Below are positions 44,703-56,555 of a DNA stretch of 64,000 bases, piece after piece. Numbering within the stretch: the stretch's first letter is position 1; every line of letters begins with the position of its first letter. The translations under genes were made by a program, and so were the position numbers. Under the pieces are notes generated by a model that was not told the origin of the DNA, made no database searches, and saw nothing but the letters and a program-made list of their open reading frames with translations. Source of the stretch: Cyrtodaria siliqua (taxonomy: Eukaryota > Mollusca > Bivalvia > Adapedonta > Hiatellidae); NCBI GenBank assembly GCA_037043455.1, contig JAWPHD010001288.1:124001-188000 (forward strand), in the 5' to 3' direction.

Positions 44703-45258
44703 CAGTGCTTTGGGGTGTATAGAATCATTGTTAGTAAAGAATCATTTCCTGTTTAAATTCAATTTTCTCAGCTCATATATTTTAGACTGTTTTAAAACTT
44801 CCCAGGCTTGAAGATATATCATATAAGCATACATTTATTCAACGGTGAAATTATTTGGGACATTTTTCCATGCAAAATATATCACTACGTGCAACTCCTC
44901 TCAATGATTCTATACTACCTGAATAAAATGTATTTTTGAAACGAAAAATTCATACTGTCACAATAAACTCAGAAATAAATATTTTCTGTTTTAACAAATG
45001 TTAGGGACAAAAGTCAAAATGCAATCATCAATTAAAGTAACTTGTTGAAAATTGGCACTTTTAAGGATAAAATGAAATTATGTAAATTTTGGTGCAAAAA
45101 CGCCTATTAAAAAATCACAGTTTCAGAACAATAAGTTTAGACATTTTGCTATCATACAACTAAAAGGATAAATCTTAATCAGAAATTAAATAAACATTTT
45201 CCTTTCATTTTAAAATTAGACGTTTAACCCAAGTGATTCTATACCCCCCAAAGCACTG
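44703..45258. mobile_element. TA-flanked MITE, 556 bp
   Basis: TA precedes CAGTGCTTTGGGGTGTATAG and follows its complement (ctataccccccaaagcactg), giving about 26-bp terminal inverted repeats and a TA target duplication like Tc1/mariner elements. There is no open frame of interest inside. Confidence 0.8.
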
Positions 45259-45262
45259 TACT

Positions 45263-45324
45263 CGTTGGTTCGAATCGAACCCTCAGGATCAAATATTTTA
45301 ACCACTGGACTATCGCAGTTGACA
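45263..45324 (-). mobile_element. tRNA-like SINE head or pseudo-tRNA
   Basis: On the minus strand 'TAGTCCAGTGGTTAA' fits an A box and 'GGGTTCGATTCGAACC' a B box. The anticodon region is too short for a working tRNA. It lies four bases from the TA-flanked MITE. Confidence 0.4.
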
Positions 45325-45849
45325 ACACAATTTTTTTAACTGACTGTTACAGTTATAACGATTTGGGGTAACTATATGAATCAAAATATTTCGTGTTTAG
45401 CTTTTCGTCTGCTAAAAAGTAACATTTTGAGGTTTTCATTTTGAACATTTCTAAATTATTATTCAATATTCAGAAAAATTATAACATGCTGTAGGTCTAA
45501 GAGTCATGAATAAGTTTTGAGCAAATTTAAAACCTTGAATGTACGATTGTTAGAATCGTCGTTTTAACGTTTTAGCGAAAACCATGGCACTTGTACTGTC
45601 ATTTTCATAAATATGTTGTTGACATTTTGAAAATGGCGGCGATTCGGTCGAGGTCTCTCTTTATATTTAATTTCGTCCTCGGGAGGTTTCGTACCTTAAT
45701 ATTCGAGTCGAATATACACTTTTACGCTAATGTTTTGTCGTCTTATTGTCACAATTGATCACACGTCAAGTATAATAGGTGAAGCATGTACTTTATGCTT
45801 GTACACATACAATTTCATATGTGTACAAGCGTAAATTCCAGAGCCCACC
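45325..45849. other. non-coding stretch
   Basis: An ATG at 45633 opens a 31-codon frame with good context (gaaaATGGCGG) but no family match; otherwise nothing. Confidence 0.3.
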
Positions 45850-46290
45850 TTAATCTATTCAGACACAATAAGTGTATGTCCCCAGAGGTAAGGATGGACC
45901 TCAGAGCCAATGCTGGTTGTATGTTTGTATCCGTCTGTTCATGCCCAGTAAGTGTATATTTGGTTATAGGGTGGGCATCTCAACGGTTTTCTAGTTATGA
46001 CCCACGGGCTATTTCCACAGGGGTGGGGATGGACAATCTAGGGGGAGATACTGGTTGTATGGTTGTATCTGTCTTTTCATGCCCAGTAAGTAAAGGTTAT
46101 ATATGGCGGGGAACTCAAAGCCTTAACAAGTTATGGCGCAGTTTCCCCCCAGGGGTGAAGACAGACACCGGGGCCGATGCTGTTGGATGGTTGTATCCGT
46201 ATGTTCATGCCCAGTAAGTGTATACATGGTTATAGGGTGAGGATCTCAACGGTGTCCAAGTTATTTCCCCACTGGCGGGTGTTCTAAATT
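45850..46290. repeat. tandem repeat of about 130-140 bp, 3-4 copies
   Basis: Units share 'ggttgtatccgt.t.ttcat', 'gcccagtaagtgtata' and 'ggttatagggtg..gatctc'. A solitary unit lies at 46800-46870. Each unit carries an AG|TAAGTG-like word, which explains exon-like predictions here. Confidence 0.7.
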
Positions 46291-46935
46291 GATGGTCTTA
46301 TAATCTGTTATATTTATTAAACAAACATGCATGCTTACGTCTCTAATAAAGGGGACTTATACTGTAGCTCTGTTAGTGAATAAACGTACTTATTAAGTGT
46401 ATCCACTGCCTTATGATTTATCCCATACACATAACAGTGGTGACGGACACAGAGGACAGGGATTTTTTTCATGATTTTGGGAACATGACCCGTACCCCTG
46501 GAATTGGGAATTTTAGCGCGATTTTTCATAAAATTGGGAATTGTAGCGCGATTTTTAATAAAATTCGGAAAAATATAAAGTAAAGCTTTCCTTTCATAAT
46601 TATATCTTTAATACTGTTTTTTGTACACCAAGATAAACAGAAGCATTTATAAGCTTTTGAACCCCAATCATTGGATTGGGACACTAAAAAAAAAAAAAAA
46701 AAAAAATTGGGAATTTTTTCCTCTTAATTGGGAAAAAAAGGTATGTTTTGGCATTGGGAATATGACCGAATTTTGGCTATAAAAACAGCCAAAAAAAAAA
46801 CCTGGAGGACGATGCTGATTAAATGGTTTTATCCGTCTATTCATGCTCAGTAAGTGTATAACTGGTTTCAGAGAAAAAACATGTCTTTAGCTATTTCTCT
46901 GTATAAGCAGGGAGTAAGTAAGTATACTTATTCCC
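46291..46935. other. low-complexity and dispersed repeat stretch
   Basis: It includes 'attgggaattttagcgcgat' in two copies (46501-46560), a run of about 22 A at 46686-46706 and 'aattgggaa' repeats. No gene. Confidence 0.4.
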
Positions 46936-47450
46936 TGGTATAAGTCTATTTAAAGCATGTGATCCCTGAGTCGAGGCCAAATTTGACCCCGCGGGGTCAC
47001 CATTTGAACAGACTTGGTAGAGGAACATATGCTTATGCTTCATGCAAAACATTATACCTCTAACTCTTGAAGTTTCAGAAAAGATGACAATTGATGACTA
47101 TTTAAATAATTTCCTGTATAACTATATTTAAAATATGTGACACCGGTGTCACCATTTTTAACAAACTTGGTAGAGGACCATAATCTAGTCCTATATACGC
47201 AATATAAAACCTCCAGCTCCTGTAGTTTCAGAGAACAATATTATATTGTTTCAAAAGATTATCCTATATAACTATATGCTCAACTCAATCAACTATGACC
47301 CCATCTTGAAGGTCGCGTTGACCTAATTTGAACAAACTTGAAAGCCACTTCCGCATCATCCATGTCAAGTTTGGTCAAAATCATCCAAGCGGTTTATGCG
47401 GAGAAGTCTCTAAGCAAAGGTTAACGGACGGACGACGGACAAAAGCGGTC
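46936..47450. repeat. dispersed repeat with 'acttggtagagga' units
   Basis: Three diverged units contain 'ttgaacagacttggtagagg' and 'tcaccattt'. The right end reads 'ggacggacgacggaca', the typical edge of a bivalve dispersed repeat. Confidence 0.55.
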
Positions 47451-48628
47451 TCAATAGCTCACATTGAGTCAAAAACATAAACAATGGAATAGTAAACTTC
47501 TTTATTTTGAAGTTCAATCCATGTAATTAGTGTTAACAAACACTAGAATTTCTTAGCTTTCAGGATGAGATTATGTGTATGTAAATAAAGACACCATAGC
47601 CTAGGCTTCAACTTTTGACACGTACGTTACTAGGTGAATACTAGGTGTAAGTATTAAAAAAATGGAAGCAAATGATTGGTTGAAACATTTGGGTAAATAC
47701 TTAAGTTAATTAAAATGGCAAGGAGTTCAGAACGATTTTCGGGGTTAAGGCCAGTGCGCTTCACGTTAGTTATCATACTATAGACATGGTTGCTAGCTGG
47801 GAGTCACATGCGCATGTACAATGATAGAGGGATTTCGTGTTTTAGCGGATATTCGAATGAAACAAGCATGTGCGACATAACGTTTGTGAATCACTTACGT
47901 TTGTACTAGATACTATTTCTGTCATGTATGGAATTAATGTTTCTAGATAGAAAATAATGTTGTTATCCAAATGAGTACGCTCTGTACATATTTTGTCGCA
48001 GATTTGTTTTCGTATTGCTATGAAGGATACTCACTAGATACACAGGAAGCCTTCACTTCTGTCTTTCCTAAATAATTTCAACTTAACCCTTTTGTGTTTG
48101 TGATGTCTTATTTGGCCTTTTATTCATCGTTTTTTTTTCTCTGTGTGTTTGTGGTTGTCTGTCGTCTGTGAATGCTGCTTTTCCTGTTCGATTGTTATAT
48201 CTATATATTAACAAAGCTGATACTTCTGATATTTTTGCTTCTTTTCGTGATTAAATGTCTCGATCGAAAATGGAGAAATAATAAGCAAAATCTATAACAA
48301 TATACATGTAGATCATGTAGATTCAATCATTTAAATGTTGACGTTGTTTATTATCCCCATTTAGACGGGCATGATTCCGGAGCAGTTGGATATGGTATTT
48401 AACTTTTTCGTTTTTCTAGAGCTTTCAGTCGAGGTGATGTCTGTAACATTCTAACGTGTGTATAACTAAAACGCTACCTTATCAGGGCTACCGTTCAAAC
48501 TTAAACGTTTGCAAAATCGTATTATCGTAACCTTGGTCTACTTTTAAAATATAAAATACGACATGGACTATCACAACCTGGCGTCTATTATTTCTGAATT
48601 GCCTACTGACCGTTCCAAGTCTGCAACA
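47451..48628. other. non-coding stretch
   Basis: About 85 bases at 48470-48560 ('gtattatcgtaacc' and 'ttttaaaatataaaata') reappear with divergence at 52515-52603. No gene found. Confidence 0.35.
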
Positions 48629-48865
48629 ATGTCTTCACCACGTTATATGTTGTGTATTGTCATGTCTTCAACACGTTGTATGTGGTGTATTGTCATGTCT
48701 TCACCACGTTATATGTTGTGTATTGTCATGTCTTCACCACGTTATATATTGTGTATTGTCATGTCTTCACCACGTTATATGTTGTGTATTGTCATGTCTT
48801 CACCACGTTATATATTGTGTATTGTCATGTCTTCACCACGTTATATGTTGGATATTGTCCTGCAC
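48629..48865. repeat. 33-bp tandem repeat, 7 copies
   Basis: The unit 'tgtcttcaccacgttatatg' plus 'ttgtgtattgtca' is a multiple of 3, so all three plus-strand frames stay open with an 11-residue period (for example MSSPRYMLCIV). I treat these as by-products. Confidence 0.93.
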
Positions 48866-48899
48866 ATCGACTATATAATTTGCTAATTTGATTTAGTTT

Positions 48900-49172
48900 G
48901 TGATACTGTGGGAACATACAGTGCCATTGATACTGTGGGAACATACAGTGCCATTGATACTGTGGGAACATACAGTGCCATTGATACTGTGCGAACATAC
49001 AGTGCCATTGATACTGTGGGAACATACAGTGTCATTGATACTTGGGAACATACAGTGTCATTGATACTGTGGGAACATACAGTGCCATTGATACTGTGGG
49101 AACATACAGTGTCATTGATACTTGAGAACATACAGTGTCATTGATACTGTGCGAACATACAGTGTCATTTTG
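48900..49172. repeat. 27-bp tandem repeat, about 10 copies
   Basis: 'tgatactgtgggaacataca' plus 'gtgccat' repeats with gtgccat/gtgtcat and gtgggaac/gtgcgaac variants. A short hairpin (cggtgcttgagcaccg) follows at 49175-49190. Confidence 0.93.
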
Positions 49173-49821
49173 GCGGTGCTTGAGCACCGTCAGAGGTATA
49201 ATGGGTTTTTTCAATGGAATCCTGGGAATGTGACAAACCTAACAGCACAATACAACATTATGCAACACTACTCTAGAAGAAATAGTCTCTCATGCATGCC
49301 TTTAATAAATTCGTGTTATGTGATCACTGACAGAAAATGATGATGTGTGTTCGCTTACTGTGTAATTTACAAATATTGTCCTTGTGTGTTCGCTTACTGT
49401 TTAGTTAACAAATATCTCCTAAGTAAATCCTTAGATTGTTTATGTATTAATACGCTTAGAACTCCGAGATTTTGATTATGACACATTTGACAGACGATCA
49501 GTCGGTGTTTGTAAACAAAAGGCCGTTTAATCATTTGATGCCCTAAATAAAAAACAATGTTCAGAATAAAGGCAATTTATCATTTATTTAGGTCATACAT
49601 ACTTATTTTATCAAAAGTTTACTAAGTCAACTTTTTATCATCTGTTTAAAAAGTTATAAACCGAGATAAAATCGTGCTACAAGCAGACGGTCTGTGTTTA
49701 TAGAAAATGTATCATATTACTAAAAATAGAACAGTCAGTGCTCGCTGAAGAGCTTGCTTAGAAAACAATCTACGGAAGCTAATTCGGGCCATATGAGTTA
49801 GCTAAAATATGTTTAAATACG
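49173..49821. other. non-coding stretch
   Basis: Nothing recognised apart from the hairpin at its left edge and a 'gtgttcgcttactgt' direct repeat at 49348 and 49387. Confidence 0.35.
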
Positions 49822-50000
49822 AATTGAATTGAATTGGGTTTTAAGGCGCACCAACACATGAACGGTTATATGGCGCCTAACGGGCATGAACATGCCAGGC
49901 TTATCCTCCATTTACATCGAGATAAAATATGGAAAATGGGCCTAGAACCTTCTGCTGCAAATTCTATCGAAGAAACTCCATTTACGCTGGAGCTACGTTT
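49822..50000 (+). mobile_element. SINE-like repeat, plus-strand copy
   Basis: 'aattgaattgggttttaagg', 'tatggaaaatgggcctagaa' and 'aactccatttacgctggagc' match the reverse complement of 29940-30085. The middle ('acggttatatggcgcc') is a word I associate with molluscan SINEs. Confidence 0.65.
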
Positions 50001-50359
50001 ATTGTGTTTCTGCCACTGCTCTTATGATGTGAGCGAGATGGCACCTGAAACAATGCAGGAATCATGATGAAGACCTTTAATGAACATGAACAAAAAATGA
50101 TAAAATGAACATGAAATACGAAATTGATAAGGAATATCAATAATCTGAAACATCACTGAATGTAAAAATCAAATCATGGAAGTTATATTTACAGCACTTC
50201 CATTTCCCATCCATTCCAACACTTACAAAAGCACCGACCATCAGTGCCTTCAGCACTTTGATTTATTATGCGATGACCCAACAGACTGGAGACCCTATGA
50301 TGACTCATACATACATACATCCTGAAAGGGATGGTATATTTTTTTATTTTTTTTTCATT
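50001..50359. other. non-coding stretch
   Basis: No feature beyond a short (ATAC)n run near 50307. Confidence 0.35.
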
Positions 50360-50935
50360 TTTAGCTCTACTGATCAGTGATCAGCAGAGCTTATGCTGTG
50401 GTGCGGTGTCCGTCGTCCGTCTGTCCGTCCGTAAACTTTTTTTTGCAGCGCCTACTCCTCTGGAACTATTGAATGGATTTTCATGAAACTTAATAGAAAT
50501 GTTGCCCTTGAAGTCTAGTTGATCCTAGCAAAAAATTCATGTTGATGTGAAATCCAAGATGGCCGCCAAATCTAAAAATAGATCTTTAAAAAACAAGATT
50601 GTAGCGACTACTGCTTGAAAACTCTAAGTGATATTGATATGCTACTTTTTCTAAAATGATCAGCAAGACATGATGTTGGTCCTTGTCGAAAATAGTTTGA
50701 TTCGACGTTAAACATGGCTGCCAGCGGCCATCTTTGTTTACATAGAGTTATTTAGTAAAAACTAGTAGCGACTACTCCTCTGAAACTACTCGACGGATTT
50801 CCATGAAACTTCCCAGGATGTTGCTCTTGATGTTTTAATGATCCTAGCAATATTTCAGGTTGGTCGGAAATTCAAGATGGCCGCCACAGCTACTCATTGA
50901 GTACTTACTTTTTGGAGTTTCAATGTCTAATAGGT
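50360..50935. repeat. bivalve dispersed repeat (agctctact ... gtccgtcc type)
   Basis: It begins 'ttagctctactgatcagtga' with a complementary 'agcagagctta', continues through 'gtccgtctgtccgtccgta', and has two units with 'ctactcctctg.aactact', 'tccatgaaactt' and 'aagatggccgcca'. A relative begins at 56556. Confidence 0.65.
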
Positions 50936-50989
50936 TAAGAGAAGAAATCTTGTACTGGAGATGTTTAGAACCCACCATAGACTACTTTT

Positions 50990-51290
50990 ACTTGGAAAAG
51001 TGAACAACAGAAGCTTTCATATGTACATGATCATCTTTGCGTTTTGCATATATTACCTAGTAATGCTACCACAATGTTTGAGAGTATAGCCTAGCTGGGA
51101 TTTCTTAATATATCAATGATTAATTTATATTTAGTTTAATTGGGGCGGCAATATGGTAAGAATGAGGTTCGTTTCACCCTAGAACCTGATTACACCCACC
51201 CATCCATCCACCCATCCCTCACACACACCGCCCCACACCACACGGTATTTTTGTCACTGACCGTTCCAAGGCGGTGCTACTATTGGCAAC
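50990..51290. repeat. direct repeat arm, pairs with 53085-53320
   Basis: 'catgatcatctttgcgtttt', 'agcctagctgggatttctt' and 'tttaattgg' are echoed in order at 53100-53215, and 'cactgaccgttcc' at the right edge is echoed near 53272. The match is diverged and interrupted. Confidence 0.45.
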
Positions 51291-51304
51291 CCGTTTTGTT
51301 TTGA

Positions 51305-51598
51305 ATGTGGAACTATTTTGTGGAAGGAGATGATATGCCCATTCACATTAAAGAGACGCATGCTCTGTTAAATAGTCGAACAGTTGATGCTGAAGTTGTC
51401 CAGTATCATAGAGTTGACGAATATGTAGACAATACCGCATGTGTACACGCTTGGAAAAGACATCCTGATTTGAACAAAATGATGATGAAAACATATAGGG
51501 GTATAATGTTAATCTTAAACTGGCATATATTCAACCACAAGACTATGCAGCAAGTGCACCCCTGTAGACGACGGTCTGCTCTAGATTGCATGCTATAA
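51305..51598 (+). pseudogene. RNase H domain relic of a retroelement polyprotein
   Basis: The frame reads MWNYFVEGDDMPIHIKETHA, LLNSRTVDAEVVQYHRVDEY and VDNTACVHAWKRHPDLNKMM before decaying to a stop at 51596-51598. 'HIKETHALLNS' with its glutamate and 'YVDN...HAW' with its aspartate are the RNase H blocks I associate with DIRS-type or related retroelements in bivalves. The region after residue 70 no longer matches, and no RT or integrase/recombinase sequence adjoins it. I call it a fragment; the clade is uncertain. Confidence 0.5.
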
Positions 51599-51825
51599 GG
51601 ACACGTTTCGTGTAATTAGGACACGTATTGAAAGCATCAAAGGTGGATTAAATCGCAATGGATTCAAGTTGGATGTGTGATCGGGAAGGCGATGCTTTAA
51701 ATCATTACTCACCTTTGCCAACCCATTTGTCGGCTAGTGTTGATGAACTTCCACAGAACTTATCGATAGAGTGATCCTTACATGAACCCTTCTTACAATC
51801 ATGACTTCCTCTGTTACAACTATTC

Positions 51826-51955
51826 AGGTATACAGGAAGTAAATCACTGTGGTATTCATGCTTGTTGCAGGTATACAGGAAGTAAATCACTGTGGTATTC
51901 ATGCCTGGTGTAGGTATACAGGAAGTAAATCACTGTGGTATTCCTGCCTGGTGTT
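51826..51955. repeat. 43-bp tandem repeat, 3 copies
   Basis: 'ggtatacaggaagtaaatca' plus 'ctgtggtattcatgc' repeats three times almost exactly. Confidence 0.92.
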
Positions 51956-53084
51956 CCCAAATATATAATCCCTAACTTTTTTGTGATAAAAGACATTTTT
52001 GAGTACTTAAGGCCTGTTTTTATGGCTGAAATGACTTTATTGACTTGTTTGTGAGAGCTAAGAACCATTTGCATGGTTGTATGATGATTTTATTTATCAA
52101 CTTGAAAGTTTTGCAGTTTGTTCACGGTGTCAACAAAGATCAGAATTTTATTTTCTTATGCCACATGACCCCTACTATTCTCAGCAGTTTTCTAGGGAGG
52201 AAGGTCTCATGACCAAGAACATGTAAGTTAATCGTAGTTCGAACTTCATTTTGAAAAAATGACTGACTAAAAAGCTTGGAAAATATTGCACAGGACTCAA
52301 TGGGATTTGTTTTACTTCCGGTACACCTTCAAGGTTATACAGTTAGGTTATATCCTCTTTGCATGTAAATCTGTACATGGCATTTCCTCGTTGATTCTGT
52401 TGTTCTTGGACACCGTTGACTCTGTTGTTCTTGGACACAAAGGAGAACAGATGTATTATTATTCACACTAGATGCGGATATGAAATTAAAAGGTTTGGAT
52501 TGTCTTATGATTCGTTGAACGATGAGATTATCGTTACCATAAACTTCGAAAAACCATTGTAACGTTGTATTATCGTAACCCGGATCATATTTTGAAATAC
52601 AAAAGTGTTTTTTAAGAACTCTTCTGCGACAAGCAATAACACAACATATAATTTTCTATTGTGGTGTGATTTACAAACTTCGCAAGATCGTGGTGAGGAT
52701 CACTTTCATACAACCTTAATCAAACGTGTCAGAAAATGTTTCAGCTGGGCAATGAATTATCATTTTGTAACCGCTTTGCATTTTTAGTGGTCGACTCATC
52801 TAAGCTTTAATCTTTGACAATCATGAAAACTCGGCCAATCACGTCATTCTTCTGGATGCTGCGAAGCAATGTACGAGATGTTGCGAATGGCTCTTTTATT
52901 TTTCGTTTTACCTACAGATTGTGGAGCAATGCTAACGTCTAGCTAAATCCTGACAAGGAATATGCAACGTTCAATGTTGTCTTAAATGCTGTCATGTCGA
53001 AATCCCTTAACGGTGTTTTCTCTTGTCGCTTTGGCTTTTACCAAGTCACTGAGTACTTGCTCTGTGGCTTACCAGGTTTTTGTT
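51956..53084. other. non-coding stretch
   Basis: Contains the diverged partner of 48470-48560 at 52515-52603 and a 24-bp duplication 'tctgttgttcttggacac' at 52396-52440. No gene. Confidence 0.35.
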
Positions 53085-53398
53085 CGTTTTTATTCACATA
53101 TACAAAATCATCTTTGTGTTTTACTTATATTACTTATTAATTCTGCCTAGTTTGTTAGCCTGGCAGGGATTTCTTTACATTACAATGTCCCGTTTAATTG
53201 GAATGACACTAGCATACGAGTGAGGCTTGGTGCACCATAGACTTTGGTTTAAACCGCAGCGGCCTTTTTGCCACTGACTGTTTCTACGCCTGTTGTTAAC
53301 ACTTTTATGTTAATGGCGTGCACGATTTCCGTGTTTTGAATACGTGTGTTTGACGATCAATGCCGCATTTCTTGTTCGATGTTTGTATCTACTTTTGT

Positions 53399-53612
53399 TT
53401 AACCCTCAACCCACTACATATATATAATGGACGGTTCTTTCTTTGAATTAAGACCATTCCATTTATGTGACAAACGCGTGTTTTGGGCAAAATGACTGAC
53501 CAGCAGCCGGACATTGTAAACCCTGATCAGCCTTCGAGTTAATAGCAGGCTGATCTGGGTTTATAATGGACGCAAAGGCTATTATTGTCGTTCTTAGTCT
53601 GTTAATGGTTAA
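53399..53612. mobile_element. TTAA-flanked MITE, family 1 copy E
   Basis: Starts TTAACCCTCAACCCAC and ends GTCTGTTAATGGTTAA, same orientation and length (214 bp) as copy A. The internal pair 'cattgtaaaccctgatcag' and 'ctgatctgggtttataatg' is kept. Confidence 0.75.
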
Positions 53613-53870
53613 TCAATTTAATTTTAAACAAGACCTCGTGTATAATCGTCTATTTATCAGCTCAGCTCTGTTGAACTGTACTATTTCAATAGGATAAAGA
53701 GAGAACATTTTCAGTAAGTTGTCTGTTCCTAGTTTAATAAAGGGGGAGGGGAGAGTTTTCTGTTACGTTTGAGAAAGAATGGGATGTTGTATATGTTTGT
53801 TATACCATATGTTTGTTATAAACAAGGGGTGCTGCTAAGGTACGTAGTTTTCCTATATTTTCTCAGATAC

Positions 53871-54240
53871 TTAAAGGGACATACGGTAATCTTGAAGTGT
53901 TTATCGAGCATCGAAATTAGTTTCTCTATTTATTTTTCCAGTAACATTTTGACATAAAACCTGCTTGTATATCATTAAATAAAATTTTGAGTTTTCAATT
54001 TTCTTCGTGTTTTTTTGTGTGTTTTTTTAACAAAATGTTGAAATATATTTTTGTTGCAATATTATCAGAAGTCAGTAATGTACAAAACAATTTGATTTAT
54101 ACTGTTATTATAATTAATATTAATAACTGAACTAATGCATGTTATCTGTGAAGTAAGTTACTTCACTGATGTTATACAGAAAACAACTAAAGGGACGGCA
54201 CGAGCTTTTAAAAAAGCAAGATTGCCGTGTATCCCTTTAA
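53871..54240. mobile_element. MITE family 2, copy 3
   Basis: Starts TTAAAGGGACATACGGTAAT and ends with the complement (attgccgtgtatccctttaa). No nested insertion is present, so this copy shows the intact length of about 370 bp. Confidence 0.75.
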
Positions 54241-54422
54241 ACTAACTATAGTCACTTTGATAGAGTATCAATTACGGTCATGTTAACTTAACGTAAGTAA
54301 GATCTCGCGCGAAATGGCGTGAAGTTATCCATAGAAATGATCACGAACTCATTCCTTCTCACAACAACACGATGAATGATACTAATTTCAGTGCTGTGTG
54401 GCGGCCGTAAAAAGCCGCCCGA

Positions 54423-54590
54423 CTACGCATCAGTAGCATTATTACTTACTGGTCCATTGGGATCATCAATCAATCCCATCTCTGTGTCTTTAAAGCAGCA
54501 TATCGCTTAAGCCGGTGCTAGGAGGCGTGAGAGGTATTGCACAGTACAACAGACTCAATAAAACCTAGTCTGTTACTTTTATCTGTTGTT
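54423..54590. mobile_element. dispersed repeat X, copy 2
   Basis: Shares the blocks listed for 40862-41120. Its right end ('gtttgttgcttccaagggat') is the sequence amplified in the following 90-bp array. Confidence 0.5.
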
Positions 54591-55617
54591 TGCGTTTGTT
54601 GCTTCCAAGGGATCAGTATGTATTGGCATTCGCACTAGCGTTTGTTTAGTGCTGTGTGTGTTCTGTGCTTGTTTGCGTTTGTTGCTTCCAAGGGATCCCC
54701 TTTTCAGTATTTATTGACATTCAAACTAGCGTTTGTTTAGTGCTTGTGTGTTCTGTGCTTGTTTGCGTTTGTTGCTTCCATGGGATCCCCTTTTCAGTAT
54801 TTATTGACATTCAAACTAGCGTTTGTTTAGTGCTTGTGTGTTCTGTGCTTGTTTGCGTTTGTTGCTTCCAAGGGATCCCCTTTTCAGTATTTATTGACAT
54901 TCAAACTAGCGTTTGTTTAGTGCTTGTGTGTTCTGTGCTTGTTTGCGTTTGTTGCTTCCAAGGGATCCCCTTTTCAGTATTTATTGACATTCAAACTAGC
55001 GTTTGTTTAGTGCTTGTGTGTTCTGTGCTTGTTTGCGTTTGTTGCTTCCATGGGATCCCCTTTTCAGTATTTATTGACATTCAAACTAGCGTTTGTTTAG
55101 TGCTTGTGTGTTCTGTGCTTGTTTGCGTTTGTTGCTTCCATGGGATCCCCTTTTCAGTATTTATTGACATTCAAACTAGCGTTTGTTTAGTGCTTGTGTG
55201 TTCTGTGCTTGTTTGCGTTTGTTGCTTCCAAGGGATCCCCTTTTCAGTATTTATTGACATTCAAACTAGCGTTTGTTTAGTGCTTGTGTGTTCTATGCTT
55301 GTTTGCGTTTGTTGCTTCCATGGGATCCCCTTTTCAGTATTTATTGACATTCAAACTAGCGCTTGTTTAGTGCTGTGTGTGTTCTGTGCTTGTTTGCGTT
55401 TGTTGCTTCCAAGGGATCCCCTTTTTAGTATTTATTGACATTCAAACTAGCGTTTGTTTAGTGCTTGTGTGTTCTGTGCTTGTTTGCGTTTGTTGCTTCC
55501 ATGGGATCCCCTTTTCAGTATTTATTGACATTCACACTTAGTCTAGCGTTTGTTTAGTGTTATTTGTGTTCTGTGCTTGTTTGCTTTGTCGCTTCCAAGG
55601 GATCCCCTTTTCAGTAC
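54591..55617. repeat. 90-bp tandem array, about 11 copies, nearly uniform
   Basis: The unit spans 'ttctgtgcttgtttgcgttt', 'gttgcttccaagggatcccc' and 'ttttcagtatttattgacat' to 'gtttagtgcttgtgtg'. Inner copies differ mainly by one A/T site (ccaaggg or ccatggg) in the order A,T,A,A,T,T,A,T,A,T. Each unit has one GGATCC. 90 is a multiple of 3, so a 260-residue hydrophobic 30-residue-period frame is open; I read it as a by-product of homogenised units. Confidence 0.95.
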
Positions 55618-56555
55618 TTATCTGTAAACCTCTTAAAGGGTTATATGTGACATATGTCGAACCGTCTGTTTCTTATGCCGATTTGCGAAGTTAGACGACA
55701 TTAATTATTCGTTTCAGCAAAATGAAATAAAAAACAAATGAGTAAAATGATTGCAGTTATAGATATGTATGAAGAAAAAAAAAAGGTAAACGTGAGTAGC
55801 TGTCTGAAAACAGACATGTGCAGTGGAGCAGTCTGCCTACCAATGGTCAAAACTGCTGAATCATATTATTTCATGGCAGTTATGCCAATGAAAATCAATC
55901 ACCCCTAAAAATAATATATCCAACAATTGAATTCAAAGAAGAAAATATATTAATAGTGAATGCGTAGCGCATTTTCTTATAGTAATATGTTTGAATGATG
56001 TACAAACACAACGGCTAAATTGCATTGAAAACGTGCCAACGGTACTATAAACAATCAATTATGTTTTTTTATGTTTTATTATTTTTTAAAATGCATTTTC
56101 TTCACAGACATTGAGGAAACATGCAAAGTAGCGTTACTTTAAGGCAATACAACTTTTCACAAACTCAGAAAATCTCAAAATATTTAAATAGATACATATA
56201 CAACTGAAAATTATAACATATTATATATCGCATATATCGTTAACCATGTCTGTCTGTCTGTACATCCGTCTATATGTCCGCTCCGTCCCTATACGGTTGT
56301 GTGTTTATCTCCTCTCACAGTTTTCAACCGATTCTTTCGAACATTTACAGGATTATTATACATGATGCCGAGATGTTCATATCTATTCCGCCTCAATTAC
56401 TAAAGTTACATTCAACTTTTACGTTTAAATCTCTTGTGTTTCTATCTTCTGCCACATTTATTTTCAGTGGGAGCATCTGTGTCACATGGGCACATTTCTA
56501 GTTTGTTTCAATTCTGAATTAGCAATGAGCAATTTCAATATGTTGTTGTTGTTGT
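55618..56555. other. non-coding stretch
   Basis: AT-rich; no exon, RNA gene or element ends identified. Confidence 0.35.

Noticed and set aside
48563..48891. MSSPRYMLCIV repeat protein
   Set aside because: All three plus-strand frames of the 33-bp array are open, so the frame carries no information.
54656..55438. 260-residue multi-pass membrane protein
   Set aside because: It is a 30-residue reading of the 90-bp array; the unit derives from a non-coding dispersed repeat.
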